The notes: generated from the sequence alone by a model not told the origin. 24,808 bases of DNA from CALACW01 sp002431305 (GCA_937890355.1 CALACW010000002.1:1-24808); one strand, 5' to 3'. Counted from the stretch's first letter, positions 1-8,372 are shown. Made by a program: numbers and translations.

Positions 1-543
1 CTCCGAATATTCGGCTTTAACAACTTTACCGGAATTCGAAGCCTTTATCTTATTCCCGGCGCCGGAGGCAAGGTCTATTCCCGTATGCACTCCGTTTCCG
101 CCCGCTATCGGATCCTCTCTGTAACCGAACGGCGACGATATCGTATAATCGTCAAGCGGTTTTATGTATTTTGAAGATATCGAATATTTTTCGAACGATA
201 TTCCCTCCAAAACCGACAGATTGTCCGAATGAATGTCGTTTCCGCCCATCGGCACGGATTCGTTTTCATTCGTTTTGACATACGCGGAATTTTTATAATT
301 TTCGGTCTTTTCCCCTTTAATAAACGAAGAAACTGCGCTGTACGCCTCCTTATAATCTTCGGATGAAAAATCCCTTTTCATAAGTTTTTCATACTGCGAG
401 CGAATCGATTTTCCCGTAGCGGAATCGCCCCGGCAGAATATGAACATAATCGCAAGCAGTACGGCGCAGACAATAAACTGCGTAAGCATAACAACTGAAA
501 AAGCGTCTTTTTTCTTATCTTTCTTTTCTTTGCTTTCGGTCAT
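1..543 (-). CDS. Membrane-anchored M23 family metallopeptidase (3' end outside window)
   Basis: The open frame runs from an ATG at 543 to the window edge, giving 181 residues with the C-terminus missing. A charged Lys-rich N-terminus (residues 1-13) precedes one hydrophobic segment (about 14-37), which predicts a type II membrane anchor with the rest outside the cell. After a polar linker the start of an M23/LytM domain appears: SSPFGYREDP (about 136-145) and then GVHTGIDLA (151-159), which carries the first zinc ligands, His153 and Asp157, of the family HxxxD motif. The family cleaves peptide crosslinks in peptidoglycan, or acts as a scaffold when ligands are missing. The HxH motif that would settle activity lies beyond the window. 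AAGGA sits about 9 bases before the ATG. It follows the HAD gene at 57 bp on the same strand, with no terminator or promoter seen between them. Confidence 0.85.
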   Translation of the reverse strand, partial: MTESKEKKDKKKDAFSVVMLTQFIVCAVLLAIMFIFCRGDSATGKSIRSQYEKLMKRDFSSEDYKEAYSAVSSFIKGEKTENYKNSAYVKTNENESVPMGGNDIHSDNLSVLEGISFEKYSISSKYIKPLDDYTISSPFGYREDPIAGGNGVHTGIDLASGAGNKIKASNSGKVVKAEYSE

Positions 544-600
544 AATAAAAAGTCCTTTACTGATTTTTTCTCTTTAATTACTATGACCGCACAGTGAGTA

Positions 601-1209
601 TTATTCTGTTTTTATATCGAGAACCTCCGAAATATCGCTTATAACAAAGTCTGCGACAGTGTCTCTTACATTCTTTGCACACAGACATGAGTACATTCCC
701 GCGTTACATCCGCTGCCGACGTCAATTTCCCTATCCCCGATCATCAGACATTCTTTTTTATTAAGATTAAAGGTTTTTACTATATAATTGAGCGCGTCGG
801 GCGACGGTTTTGACGGAAAATTATTAAGACTCGTTACAAATCCGTCAAATAAATTTATAACGTTATATTTTGCAAGATAGTAAAGCGCGGTATGGTCTCT
901 GTGAGTATAAAGATAATTTTTACCGCCGTGTTTTACGATTTGATTAAGAGTATAAACCGTGTTTTTAAAAGGAGAAACAACAGGTTCAAAATGATAATCC
1001 GACTCGTACGAATCAAACTTTTCTATCATATCGTTCGTACATTCATAGCGGTCAAAGCACGTCTTATAAGATATTTCAAACAAAGCCTTTGCTTCGTCAT
1101 AATCGACCTCAACGCCGAATTCGCCCATCGCCTTAACAAAACACGCCGTTATATGTCTGTAGCTGTCAAAAAGCATTCCGTCAAAATCCCATATATAATT
1201 TTTAATCAC
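601..1209 (-). CDS. HAD-superfamily (HAD-IA) hydrolase, phosphoglycolate phosphatase-like
   Basis: This 202-residue protein is a small cytoplasmic phosphatase of the haloacid dehalogenase fold. Motif I is DFDGMLFDS (nucleophile Asp8, acid/base Asp10), with Met where Thr is usual. Motif II is the YTHRD segment (Thr102), motif III is Lys134 in KPSPDAL, and motif IV is GDREIDVG (Asp159, Asp163). A helical cap of about 65 residues follows motif I, as in subfamily IA (PGP/beta-phosphoglucomutase type). The substrate cannot be told from sequence. The start is GTG at 1209, with GGAGG about 10 bases upstream. The nearby upstream ATG is out of frame and meets a stop after five codons. The gene begins 17 bp after the final stop of the ABC pseudogene and has no promoter of its own that I can see, so it is probably transcribed through the pseudogene. 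Confidence 0.85.
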   Translation of the reverse strand: MIKNYIWDFDGMLFDSYRHITACFVKAMGEFGVEVDYDEAKALFEISYKTCFDRYECTNDMIEKFDSYESDYHFEPVVSPFKNTVYTLNQIVKHGGKNYLYTHRDHTALYYLAKYNVINLFDGFVTSLNNFPSKPSPDALNYIVKTFNLNKKECLMIGDREIDVGSGCNAGMYSCLCAKNVRDTVADFVISDISEVLDIKTE

Positions 1210-1226
1210 TGTTATCCATCCTCCGT

Positions 1227-1919
1227 TTATATTTCCCGTCCGGAAAACTGCGTCATGTACAGTTCGTAGTATTTGCCCTTCTGTTTTATCAGCGAGTCAT
1301 GATTGCCCTGTTCTATTATCCTGCACTTATCGAGTACGACAATCATATCCGCGTCGCGTACCGTGGAGAGTCTGTGCGCAATTATCAGGCTCGTCCTCTC
1401 TTTCATCAGGTTTTTACCATAGCGTCCTGTATTCTCTTTTCCGTTCTCGTGTCGACGCTCGACGTAGCCTAGTCGAGAATGAGAATATCAGGGTCTGCAA
1501 GAAACGCTCTTGAAATAGTAAAAAGCTTGCGCTGTCCCTGCGACAGATTTTCGCCGGCATAGGACAGAACAGTGTCGTACCCGTCCGAAAGACGGTCTAT
1601 CATTTTTATCGCAGTTTGCAAGCTGAGAAGATTTTTTCATTTTTTCATCGTCCGCCGTCTCGTCGGCGTATTTTAAGTTGTTTCTTAACGTTTCCGAAAA
1701 AAGTACAGTATCCTGCAAAACGATTCCTGTTTTCTTTCTCAGCGCCGATAAATTCATATCCCTTATGTTAACGCCGTCAATAAGAATTTCTCCCGAATCG
1801 GCGTCATAAAAGCGGGTTTGCAGATTTACAACCGTCGTTTTTCCGCTTCCTGTCGCGGCGACCATATACAACGGAGCAATAAGCGTGGGAAACCAATATT
1901 ATTTAAGATACCGAAGCAT
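1227..1919 (-). pseudogene. ABC exporter (MdlB/MsbA-type half transporter), internally deleted and broken
   Basis: The first codons from ATG 1919 read MLRYLK, stop, YWFPTLIAPLYMV, which looks like the cytoplasmic start and first TM helix of a type IV ABC exporter. The frame then runs directly into AATGSGKTTVVN, the Walker A of the nucleotide-binding domain, so an intact copy would have roughly 350 more codons of transmembrane domain here. The NBD continues well (LIDGVNIRDMN, Q-loop TGIVLQDTVLF). It has a +1 shift in an A-run near 1603-1607, the signature GENLSQGQRK in the shifted frame, a TAG at 1469-1471 exactly where the Walker B catalytic Glu should be (ILILD-stop-ATSSVD), and a -1 shift near 1409-1415 before the H-loop IIAHRLSTVRDAD. 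The frame ends with QFSGREI and a stop at 1227. Deletion plus two nonsense codons cannot be explained by homopolymer sequencing errors. Confidence 0.9.
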
Positions 1920-1942
1920 AAAAAACCTCCCGATAAGTCTAA

Positions 1943-1971
1943 ATATTATCACAAAACAAAAATAAATTCAA
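1943..1971 (-). promoter_or_regulatory. Promoter of the ABC remnant/HAD unit
   Basis: On the minus strand TTGAAT (1966-1971) and TAATAT (1943-1948) are separated by 17 bases, with TGA just before the -10 (extended -10). GGGAGG lies about 7 bases before the ATG at 1919. The whole initiation region of the dead ABC gene therefore looks intact. Confidence 0.65.
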
Positions 1972-1986
1972 TCAGGCATTTTTTAC

Positions 1987-2037
1987 TTTAAAAAACTTTT
2001 TTAATATGTTATAATTACTGATATCAATACAGAGAGG
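1987..2037 (+). promoter_or_regulatory. malQ promoter and ribosome binding site
   Basis: An extended -10, TGT-TATAAT, lies at 2007-2015. The -35 is poor (TTTAAA at 1987-1992, 17-base spacing). AGAGAGG at 2031-2037 is the ribosome binding site for the ATG at 2047. The promoter is back-to-back with that of the ABC remnant. Confidence 0.55.
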
Positions 2038-2046
2038 TATAATTTT

Positions 2047-3480
2047 ATGCAAAGAAAAAGCGGTGTGCTCATGCACGTTTCTTCCCTTTGGGGCGATTAT
2101 TCCGCGGGGGCGTTCGGCGATGAGGCGAAGGAATGGATAGATTTTATTTCTTCATGCGGATTTTCAGTCTGGCAGGTACTTCCGTTCTGTCTTACGGACG
2201 AATGCAATTCCCCGTATAAATCATACAGCGCGTTCAGCCTGAACCCTAACTTTATTTCGCTGAGAAAACTTTATGATAAAGGACTTCTGACAGCGGAGGA
2301 ACTTGAAAACGCAAGGCAGAAAACTCCGTATTCATGCGAATTCGAACGTCTTGAAAAAGAGCGTTTTCCTTTATTAAAGAAAGCAGGAGAACGTTTAAAA
2401 GATAGAAAAGAAATAGATAAATTCATATCGAGCCGTCCGCACATTAAAAAATTCTGCGAATTTATGGCGCTGAAAACTGCAAACGATTCAAAACCGTGGA
2501 ATGAATGGAACTGCGCGGTTCCCGACAACGACACTTTCGAGACGTGGAAATTCATAGAGTATGAATTCTATGTTCAGTGGCTCGAAATTAAGGAGTACGC
2601 GAACAAAAAAGGCGTTTCGGTTATCGGTGACATTCCGATATATGTTTCCTACGACAGTTCCGACGTGTGGTCGGATCCCGAACAGTTTCTGCTCGACAAT
2701 GATATGAAACCCACGCTTACCGCCGGAGTTCCTCCTGATTATTTCTGCGAGGACGGACAGTTATGGGGCAATCCTCTCTATGACTGGTCTGTCATGGAGA
2801 AGGACGGATATAAATGGTGGCGTGAACGCATCGAGTTTATGACCGAACTTTTCGACGGAGTCAGAATCGACCATTTCAGAGGACTTGAGTCTTATTATAC
2901 AATTCCCGCAGACGCAAAAACAGCTAAAAACGGGACATGGAAAAAGGGTCCCGGAATGAAACTGATAAATGCGCTTAAGGGGTTCTGTAAAGACAAATTG
3001 ATTATTGCCGAAGACCTCGGCGAGATCACGCCCGAAGTCTATGAACTTGTAGTTCAAAGCGGTTTTCCCGGCATGAGAGTTTTACAGTTCGGCTTTCTCT
3101 CCGACGCTTCAAGTCCGCACTTACCGCACAACTATATAAATAACTGCGTCGCATACACGGGAACGCATGACAACAACACGCTTTTAGGCTACGTATGGGA
3201 CCTCGACGAAAATACGAGAAAACGTCTGCTCGAATACTGCGGATTCAAAGGCGCCGACTGGAATTCATGCTATGACGATATTTTAAGAACAATATTTGGT
3301 TCATCGGCAGGACTCGTCATTCTCCCGGTACAGGACTTACTTCTGTACGGAAGCGATACGAGGCTCAACACTCCGGGTAAAGCATTCGGAAACTGGAGTT
3401 ACCGAATCACAAAAGACCAGCTTAAAAATATTAATAAAAATAAATTCATAAAATGGAATAATATATACGGAAGAATATAA
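2047..3480 (+). CDS. malQ: 4-alpha-glucanotransferase (amylomaltase, GH77)
   Basis: This 477-residue cytoplasmic enzyme moves alpha-1,4-glucan segments between maltodextrins and releases glucose, in maltodextrin or glycogen use. The length is normal for bacterial GH77. The N-terminus KSGVLMHVSSLWGDYSAGAFG is typical of the family. The three catalytic carboxylates are present: nucleophile Asp275 in GVRIDHFRGL, acid/base Glu322 in IIAEDLGEIT, and Asp375 in TGTHDNNT. GDIPIYVSYDSSDVW (about 194-208) and PPDYFCEDGQLWGNP are further GH77 hallmarks. It stands alone, with its own promoter on the left and a terminator on the right that it shares with the convergent nadA. No glycogen or maltose transport genes are in view. 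Confidence 0.96.
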   Translation: MQRKSGVLMHVSSLWGDYSAGAFGDEAKEWIDFISSCGFSVWQVLPFCLTDECNSPYKSYSAFSLNPNFISLRKLYDKGLLTAEELENARQKTPYSCEFERLEKERFPLLKKAGERLKDRKEIDKFISSRPHIKKFCEFMALKTANDSKPWNEWNCAVPDNDTFETWKFIEYEFYVQWLEIKEYANKKGVSVIGDIPIYVSYDSSDVWSDPEQFLLDNDMKPTLTAGVPPDYFCEDGQLWGNPLYDWSVMEKDGYKWWRERIEFMTELFDGVRIDHFRGLESYYTIPADAKTAKNGTWKKGPGMKLINALKGFCKDKLIIAEDLGEITPEVYELVVQSGFPGMRVLQFGFLSDASSPHLPHNYINNCVAYTGTHDNNTLLGYVWDLDENTRKRLLEYCGFKGADWNSCYDDILRTIFGSSAGLVILPVQDLLLYGSDTRLNTPGKAFGNWSYRITKDQLKNINKNKFIKWNNIYGRI

Positions 3481-3483
3481 AAA

Positions 3484-3521
3484 ATGCGGGTGTCTGCTTT
3501 ACGCAAACATCCGCTTTTTAT
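3484..3521. terminator. Bidirectional terminator between malQ and nadA
   Basis: A 12-bp stem (3486-3497 with 3503-3514, two G-T wobbles, loop TTTAC) is followed by five T on the plus strand. It is preceded by A-rich bases that give a T-tract on the minus strand. It serves the convergent malQ and nadA. Confidence 0.85.
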
Positions 3522-3525
3522 TCAA

Positions 3526-4437
3526 TTATCCGAGTCTTAACATTTCGTCAATACATTTTTTTGCCTTGAGTCTCGTTTCCTCGCTCATGTCTATTTCCTC
3601 GCCGTCGGTACCCTTTAAACAATTCAATACGTCAACAAGAGTCGTAAGTTTCATATTATGACAAACGCAGTCTTTTGACAGCGGATAGAACATTTTATCC
3701 GGGCAGTCAAACTGCAAGTGCTGAACTATGCTGTTCTCCGTTCCGATTATAAATTCCTTTTTATCGGACTGTTTTGCAAACTTCATAATTCCCGACGTAC
3801 TACCGACATAATCGGCAAGAGCCGTAACCTCGGGTTTACATTCGGGGTGAACAAGTATAAGCGCGTTCGGGTGAGCTTCTTTTGCAGTCTTTACATGCTC
3901 CGCCGACATTCTCGCATGTGTCGGACATCCGCCGTGAATTAATTTAAATTCCTTTTCGGGCACATTATCTTTAATAAACGTACCGAGATTGATATCGGGA
4001 ATAAATAGAATTTTATCACTGTCGAGTTTTCTGACGATATCGAGAGCAGACGCGCTGGTCACGCAAACGTCACACTCTGTTTTAAGTTCCGCAGTTGTGT
4101 TAATATATGCTACAACGGTATAATCGGGGTACATTTTTTTAAGTTCGCGAAGCGTAGGTGCGTCAAGCTGCTCAGCCATGGGACATCCCGCGTCTGAAGA
4201 TGAGAGAATAACCGTTTTATCCGGATCAAGAATTTTCACGGTCTCAGCCATAAAACGGACTCCGCACATAAGTATATTTTTCTGACTCTGCTTTGCCGCC
4301 TCTTTGCTCAAGGCAAAGGAATCGCCTACAAAATCCGCAATCTCGAGTATATCGTGTGACTGATAGCAGTGGGCAAGAATGCAAAAGTCTTTTTCTTTTT
4401 TAAGTCTTATAATTTCATCCTGTATATCACGAAGCAT
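3526..4437 (-). CDS. nadA: Quinolinate synthase A
   Basis: This 303-residue enzyme condenses iminoaspartate with dihydroxyacetone phosphate to quinolinate in de novo NAD synthesis, using an oxygen-sensitive 4Fe-4S cluster. The length matches the short NadA form. Visible family features are AHCYQSHDILEIADFVGDS (22-40), CGVRFMAETVKIL (58-70), DAGCPMAEQ (Cys85), GGCPTHARM (Cys171), VHPEC (196-200) and DCVCHNMK (Cys257/259). Cys85, Cys171 and Cys257 are spaced 86 residues apart, as expected for the three cluster ligands. GAGGTAG lies 6 bases before the ATG. It begins 41 bp after the rhamnosidase stop on the same strand. The usual partners nadB and nadC are not in the window, so the NAD pathway is split or completed elsewhere. 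Confidence 0.95.
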   Translation of the reverse strand: MLRDIQDEIIRLKKEKDFCILAHCYQSHDILEIADFVGDSFALSKEAAKQSQKNILMCGVRFMAETVKILDPDKTVILSSSDAGCPMAEQLDAPTLRELKKMYPDYTVVAYINTTAELKTECDVCVTSASALDIVRKLDSDKILFIPDINLGTFIKDNVPEKEFKLIHGGCPTHARMSAEHVKTAKEAHPNALILVHPECKPEVTALADYVGSTSGIMKFAKQSDKKEFIIGTENSIVQHLQFDCPDKMFYPLSKDCVCHNMKLTTLVDVLNCLKGTDGEEIDMSEETRLKAKKCIDEMLRLG

Positions 4438-4478
4438 AAAAAACTACCTCACATTTTGTTTTTCTCATTTTAACACTT

Positions 4479-6785
4479 TTATTTATTTAATTCAAGCATA
4501 TATTCGCCGTTTTCAAGTTCTGCATAATTACCGCCGTTATTCTCAATCGAATATTCGGACGGTATTATAATTTCGCCGTGAACACCCTCGTCTGCGATTA
4601 CGGTAAGTTTTATTTTACCGTCTGTTCTAACCCAATTTACTTTTATCCTGCCGCCGACGGTTTCATATTCACCCTCGGCGTAATCAAGTTCGCAGATAAA
4701 ACACGGAGAAACTTTAACAAACGAGGAATCGTTCCTGTACGGATTAACTTTGATTCCGGCACAGTATTCGATAAACCATGCGGATATATCGCCGAACATG
4801 TGATGATTTTGTGAATTCGGGCGGTCGGTTTCCCTTAAAAAGTCCTCGGGCAGAGCCGTTAAACCTCTTTCAACAAAGTTACCGTACGACGGATAATCAC
4901 GGCGCGTTATCATTTTAAACGCAAGTGAGGAATATCCGAAGTCGGAAAGGACTCTGAACAAAACTCTCATACCGAGAATTCCCGCGTCAACATGAAAGTC
5001 ACTGCGATTTATGATCTCGACGAGGCGTTTTACGGCTTCGGGCTTTTCGGCGTTATCAAAAACATTGTAATATACTGCCATCGCCTGTGAGGTCTGACAT
5101 GAACCTATCGCTGTCATTGTATTTAAATCTATAAGATATTTTCTCACAGACGTGCGGATTGACGAATAAAGAGAGTCACAGTATTCCTTTTCGGCGGTTT
5201 TCCCTAGTACGCCGAAAATATACGAAGCTTTTTCGATTATACTCATACACGTTACGCTGTCCGTAAATTCAAGAGGAGATTTTACCTTCGTGACGGGGCA
5301 CCAGTCACCGAGCCCTATGGCTATCAGACCACGCTCGTTACGGCGTGAGGAAATATATGCGCAGTATCTGAATATCGCGCACTCATTATCCTCGAGAATC
5401 TGCCTGTCCCCTCTTAAAACATACGAAAAATAGGGGATGTACGTTAAAGCGGCATCCCATGCCGGACCGTTGCCCCACTCAAATCCCCATCCTGCCGTGG
5501 GGACAATTCCGGGCAGTGCACCGTCTGAGCGCTGGGCGGCTCGTATATTATTAAGCCACTCCCTATAGCTGTTCACTGCGTCGAGGTTCATCAATATATG
5601 TTCGCACGAGAGAGCCGCGTCGCCCGTCCAGCCGTTTTTCTCTCTGTGAGGACAGTCGGTCGGAAAATAATAAAAATTAGACAAATCGGAATTTCTCGTC
5701 ATTTTCTGCAATGCATTTGCGGTTTCATCCGAACAGGAAAAACCTCCGAGCTCTTTAATATCCGAATTATATATGATATACTCGAGTAAATCCTCGGTTG
5801 CTTCATCTTCCGTTATGCCGAGAACAACGCAGTATCTGAATCCGTGATACGTGAATACCGGTTCGAATTCTTCCTCTGCCCCGCCTTTTAGAATATAAAT
5901 ATCCCTCTGCGAATATCCGTCGGGACAGAAACATATGTTGCTCGTATCGGGTTCACCGTCGGGCGCATAATACTCGCCGAACTGTAAATCAATCTGCCGT
6001 CCGCGCTCGCCCCTGATTTTAAGTCTGACGGTTCCCGCCGTGTTTATTCCGAAATCATAGAGGAAACCCTCATGTTCTTTTGACGGAAATTCCTTGTACT
6101 CTTTTGCAACATCGCCTCTGGGATGATAATCTTTTAAAATGCATTTTCTTATTTTTACGGGTTTTATGACTCTCTGCCGTTTTATTGCTTCGGCGGTACA
6201 GAGTTTTTTTTCACCCCTCGCCGGCATGGCTCTCAGAGCCTTTTTCCACATTGAATCGTCAAATTCAATATTCGTCCAGCCGTCAATTTCTTTTCTCGCG
6301 TCATAAAAGCATCCGCATCTCAAATCGTCGAATATTACGGGCGAATCGGCTGTTTTTACATTCTCGTCGGCTTCCTCGACAGAATACGAACCGTCTTCAT
6401 ACTCCGTTTCTATACTGAAAGCCGTCTGAGGCGCACTTCTGAACAGAGCCTTGTCGAAATCCCATATTCCGCCTCCGACGCAGTTTAACATTCCGTTGCC
6501 GAGATGAACACCCAAAATATTTTTACCTTCCGAAATAAAAGGAGTTATGTCGTACTCATCATAATAAACTATATCGTCGGGATTTGAAATGTACGGAGCA
6601 AGAATACCCTTAGTGATTTTTTTACCGTTAATATACGCATCGTAAAATCCTAATCCCGTTATAAACAAAACGCATTTTTTAACGCGGTCTTTTATTTCAA
6701 AACTCTTTCTGAAGTACGGAGCCGAAACAAAATGGGTATATGTTGAGTAGTCATCCGACGCTTTTATAAATTTATTTGAAAACAT
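4479..6785 (-). CDS. Alpha-L-rhamnosidase (GH78)
   Basis: This 768-residue hydrolase should remove terminal alpha-L-rhamnose from plant glycosides or rhamnose-containing polysaccharides by inversion. The N-terminal beta-sandwich region (about 1-200) includes FYDAYINGKKI and the segment around LAPYISNPDDI. A second beta domain precedes the (alpha/alpha)6 catalytic barrel, which starts near 345. The core motif TDCPHREKNGWTGDA (376-390) matches the GH78 DCPxRxxxxGWTGDA pattern, with Glu382 as likely general acid. Late motifs are NHHMFGDISAWF and a C-terminal beta-sandwich from about 670. No signal peptide is present, so it is probably intracellular and acts on imported oligosaccharides. I chose ATG 6785 because AAAGGAG lies 7 bases before it; a TTG five codons upstream overlaps that ribosome binding site. 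Confidence 0.92.
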   Translation of the reverse strand: MFSNKFIKASDDYSTYTHFVSAPYFRKSFEIKDRVKKCVLFITGLGFYDAYINGKKITKGILAPYISNPDDIVYYDEYDITPFISEGKNILGVHLGNGMLNCVGGGIWDFDKALFRSAPQTAFSIETEYEDGSYSVEEADENVKTADSPVIFDDLRCGCFYDARKEIDGWTNIEFDDSMWKKALRAMPARGEKKLCTAEAIKRQRVIKPVKIRKCILKDYHPRGDVAKEYKEFPSKEHEGFLYDFGINTAGTVRLKIRGERGRQIDLQFGEYYAPDGEPDTSNICFCPDGYSQRDIYILKGGAEEEFEPVFTYHGFRYCVVLGITEDEATEDLLEYIIYNSDIKELGGFSCSDETANALQKMTRNSDLSNFYYFPTDCPHREKNGWTGDAALSCEHILMNLDAVNSYREWLNNIRAAQRSDGALPGIVPTAGWGFEWGNGPAWDAALTYIPYFSYVLRGDRQILEDNECAIFRYCAYISSRRNERGLIAIGLGDWCPVTKVKSPLEFTDSVTCMSIIEKASYIFGVLGKTAEKEYCDSLYSSIRTSVRKYLIDLNTMTAIGSCQTSQAMAVYYNVFDNAEKPEAVKRLVEIINRSDFHVDAGILGMRVLFRVLSDFGYSSLAFKMITRRDYPSYGNFVERGLTALPEDFLRETDRPNSQNHHMFGDISAWFIEYCAGIKVNPYRNDSSFVKVSPCFICELDYAEGEYETVGGRIKVNWVRTDGKIKLTVIADEGVHGEIIIPSEYSIENNGGNYAELENGEYMLELNK

Positions 6786-6798
6786 AAATTCTCCTTTC

Positions 6799-6838
6799 AA
6801 AAAAAAACGGGGCTGTCTGTTTCGGACTAAACCCCGTT
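6799..6838 (-). terminator. Terminator/attenuator hairpin between the GH5 and GH78 genes
   Basis: On the minus strand the outer stem AACGGGG/CCCCGTT (6832-6838 with 6806-6812) and an inner stem CGGAC/GTCTG variant form a hairpin that runs straight into a T-tract (7 T or more). The T-tract is immediately followed by the AAAGGAG of the rhamnosidase gene. It ends GH5 transcripts and may attenuate read-through into GH78. No promoter was seen in the 66-bp gap. Confidence 0.8.
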
Positions 6839-6851
6839 ATAATTAAAACTG

Positions 6852-8336
6852 TCAGCGGACTGCACTGATTGAATTAAAAATATTTCTGATAAATTCAAAT
6901 ACTCTGTATATAAATGTCCTGATTTTATTTAAGAAATTTCCGGTATCATAACCTATGTTACCATGAAACTCACCGTCATACTTAACTTCGTTGAACACTG
7001 CGGAATCTATATTTTTCTGAGTATTAAACGGAGCCTTGTCAAGATTTGCACCGGGAAGATACTTTTTTGCAACACCGTAAAGTTTCGCGCGAGAAAATTT
7101 ACCGCTGTTTGTCTGCATCGCAGAGCCCCATTTTTCCAAAATCGTCTCATATGAATCGGATTCTGCATTAACAGTAAGTTCAGAAGATGAAGAACTGTAA
7201 ACAAACCAGTCGGAATGTTTAGCCCAGGAATTATAACCTTTATATGTCCAAAGGGTCCAGCTTAAATTGTTGGAATCATAAGCATTTATAGCGAAATCAA
7301 GAGAAACTTTGTTGCCGACGGGATGAAATTCACCCGCATATTGAGGTACATTATATCCCGAACGCCAGCCCGCCTTTATTCTGTTTGTATAATCCGACTC
7401 GGTGTCGTCATACTGATGATACTGATAAACTACGCCTTTCCAGTTGTATGACTTGGGATTAGGCAGTTTATCTATCGACCATGTACCTATCATTGTCATA
7501 ATTCTCGTGGGATCCTTAGCTCTTATCTCTTCATAAGCCATATCGTAGAATTCCCAAATATATCTGTGATTTCTTTTAAGCAGAGGAACATCACACATAG
7601 GTTCGTTGAGCAAATCAAACATAGCGACCGCAGGATCGCCCGCGAAACGTTCGGCGATAACACCCCAAAGTTCCGCAGCCTGCTGACGGTAACGTTTACC
7701 TGTATCGTTCTGATCAAAGAAATGATAGCTCTTGCCGTTGTCGTTACCCTTTCCGCAGTGGTCGGTATAACCCTGACATCCGTTTGCCCCGTGGAGATCG
7801 AGAATTGCATAAATACCGTATTTACGGCACATATCGACAGCCCATTCAAGTCTCGAAAGATCGATTTCGCCGTTCTCGTCTCTTACCCATGTACCGTTAT
7901 CGTCGGACTGGAAGTTTCTGTACCAGAACGGAATTCTGACGCAGTTAAAGCCCATATCCGCGATATTCTGAAAGTCTGTCTCTGTGATCCAGTTGTCCTG
8001 GTATACGTCGTAAAGTTCTCTCGTCTTTTCGACTCCGAAACGTTTTTCAAGTATATCCATTGTATAAAGATCGCCTTTTTTATCATTGCTTATCGGGCAG
8101 AACCAGTCCTCCATGATAAGCCAGCCGCCGAGATTGAGACCGCGCAGTCTTACCTCCTCGCCTCTTCTGTTATAAAGCTTTTCACCGTCAACATAAAGAG
8201 CGTCGGACAATGTTATCGAATTATAAGACTGCACACCGTTTTGATCGTCGTATGCGAATGCGGTTGACGTAAACGTCGTTACAAGCATTAAGACGGCAAG
8301 TAAAAAAGCCGAAAGCCTGACGGAAACTTTTTTCAT
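6852..8336 (-). CDS. Secreted glycoside hydrolase family 5 (cellulase / beta-glucanase type)
   Basis: This 494-residue exported glycanase has a Sec signal peptide (KKVSVR, then a hydrophobic core, then TSTAFA) with likely cleavage after Ala28. The GH5 (beta/alpha)8 domain covers about 45-430. Motifs are VRLRGLNLGGWLIMEDWF (62-79), NCVRIPFWY (131-139), ILDLHGANG (178-186), FDLLNEPM with acid/base Glu245, VYQYHQYD with His307, and YAGEFHP with nucleophile Glu336. LRGLNLGGWL resembles the exo-beta-1,3-glucanase branch as well as endoglucanases, so the glucan linkage is not settled. There is no dockerin or carbohydrate-binding module. Instead, the last 25 residues form a basic, hydrophobic helix (KIRTFIYRVFEFIRNIF) that could attach to the membrane. 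AAAGGAG precedes the ATG. It lies downstream of ileS and upstream of GH78. Confidence 0.93.
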   Translation of the reverse strand: MKKVSVRLSAFLLAVLMLVTTFTSTAFAYDDQNGVQSYNSITLSDALYVDGEKLYNRRGEEVRLRGLNLGGWLIMEDWFCPISNDKKGDLYTMDILEKRFGVEKTRELYDVYQDNWITETDFQNIADMGFNCVRIPFWYRNFQSDDNGTWVRDENGEIDLSRLEWAVDMCRKYGIYAILDLHGANGCQGYTDHCGKGNDNGKSYHFFDQNDTGKRYRQQAAELWGVIAERFAGDPAVAMFDLLNEPMCDVPLLKRNHRYIWEFYDMAYEEIRAKDPTRIMTMIGTWSIDKLPNPKSYNWKGVVYQYHQYDDTESDYTNRIKAGWRSGYNVPQYAGEFHPVGNKVSLDFAINAYDSNNLSWTLWTYKGYNSWAKHSDWFVYSSSSSELTVNAESDSYETILEKWGSAMQTNSGKFSRAKLYGVAKKYLPGANLDKAPFNTQKNIDSAVFNEVKYDGEFHGNIGYDTGNFLNKIRTFIYRVFEFIRNIFNSISAVR

Positions 8337-8372
8337 AGTTTTTTTCTCCTTTCTTAAATAAAAGACACCGCC

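Noticed and set aside
544..600. Intergenic gap before the M23 peptidase gene
   Set aside because: It was searched for a promoter, terminator or small RNA; nothing convincing was found.
1488..1871. 127-residue ATP-binding protein starting at an internal Met
   Set aside because: It is a fragment of the broken ABC gene. Its C-terminal third is out-of-frame sequence after the insertion near 1603, and there is no ribosome binding site at 1871.
3718..4570. Small plus-strand frames over nadA and its upstream gap
   Set aside because: They are antisense shadows without ribosome binding sites or recognisable products.
7566..8267. 233-codon plus-strand frame
   Set aside because: It is antisense to the GH5 gene, whose catalytic motifs are intact on the other strand.
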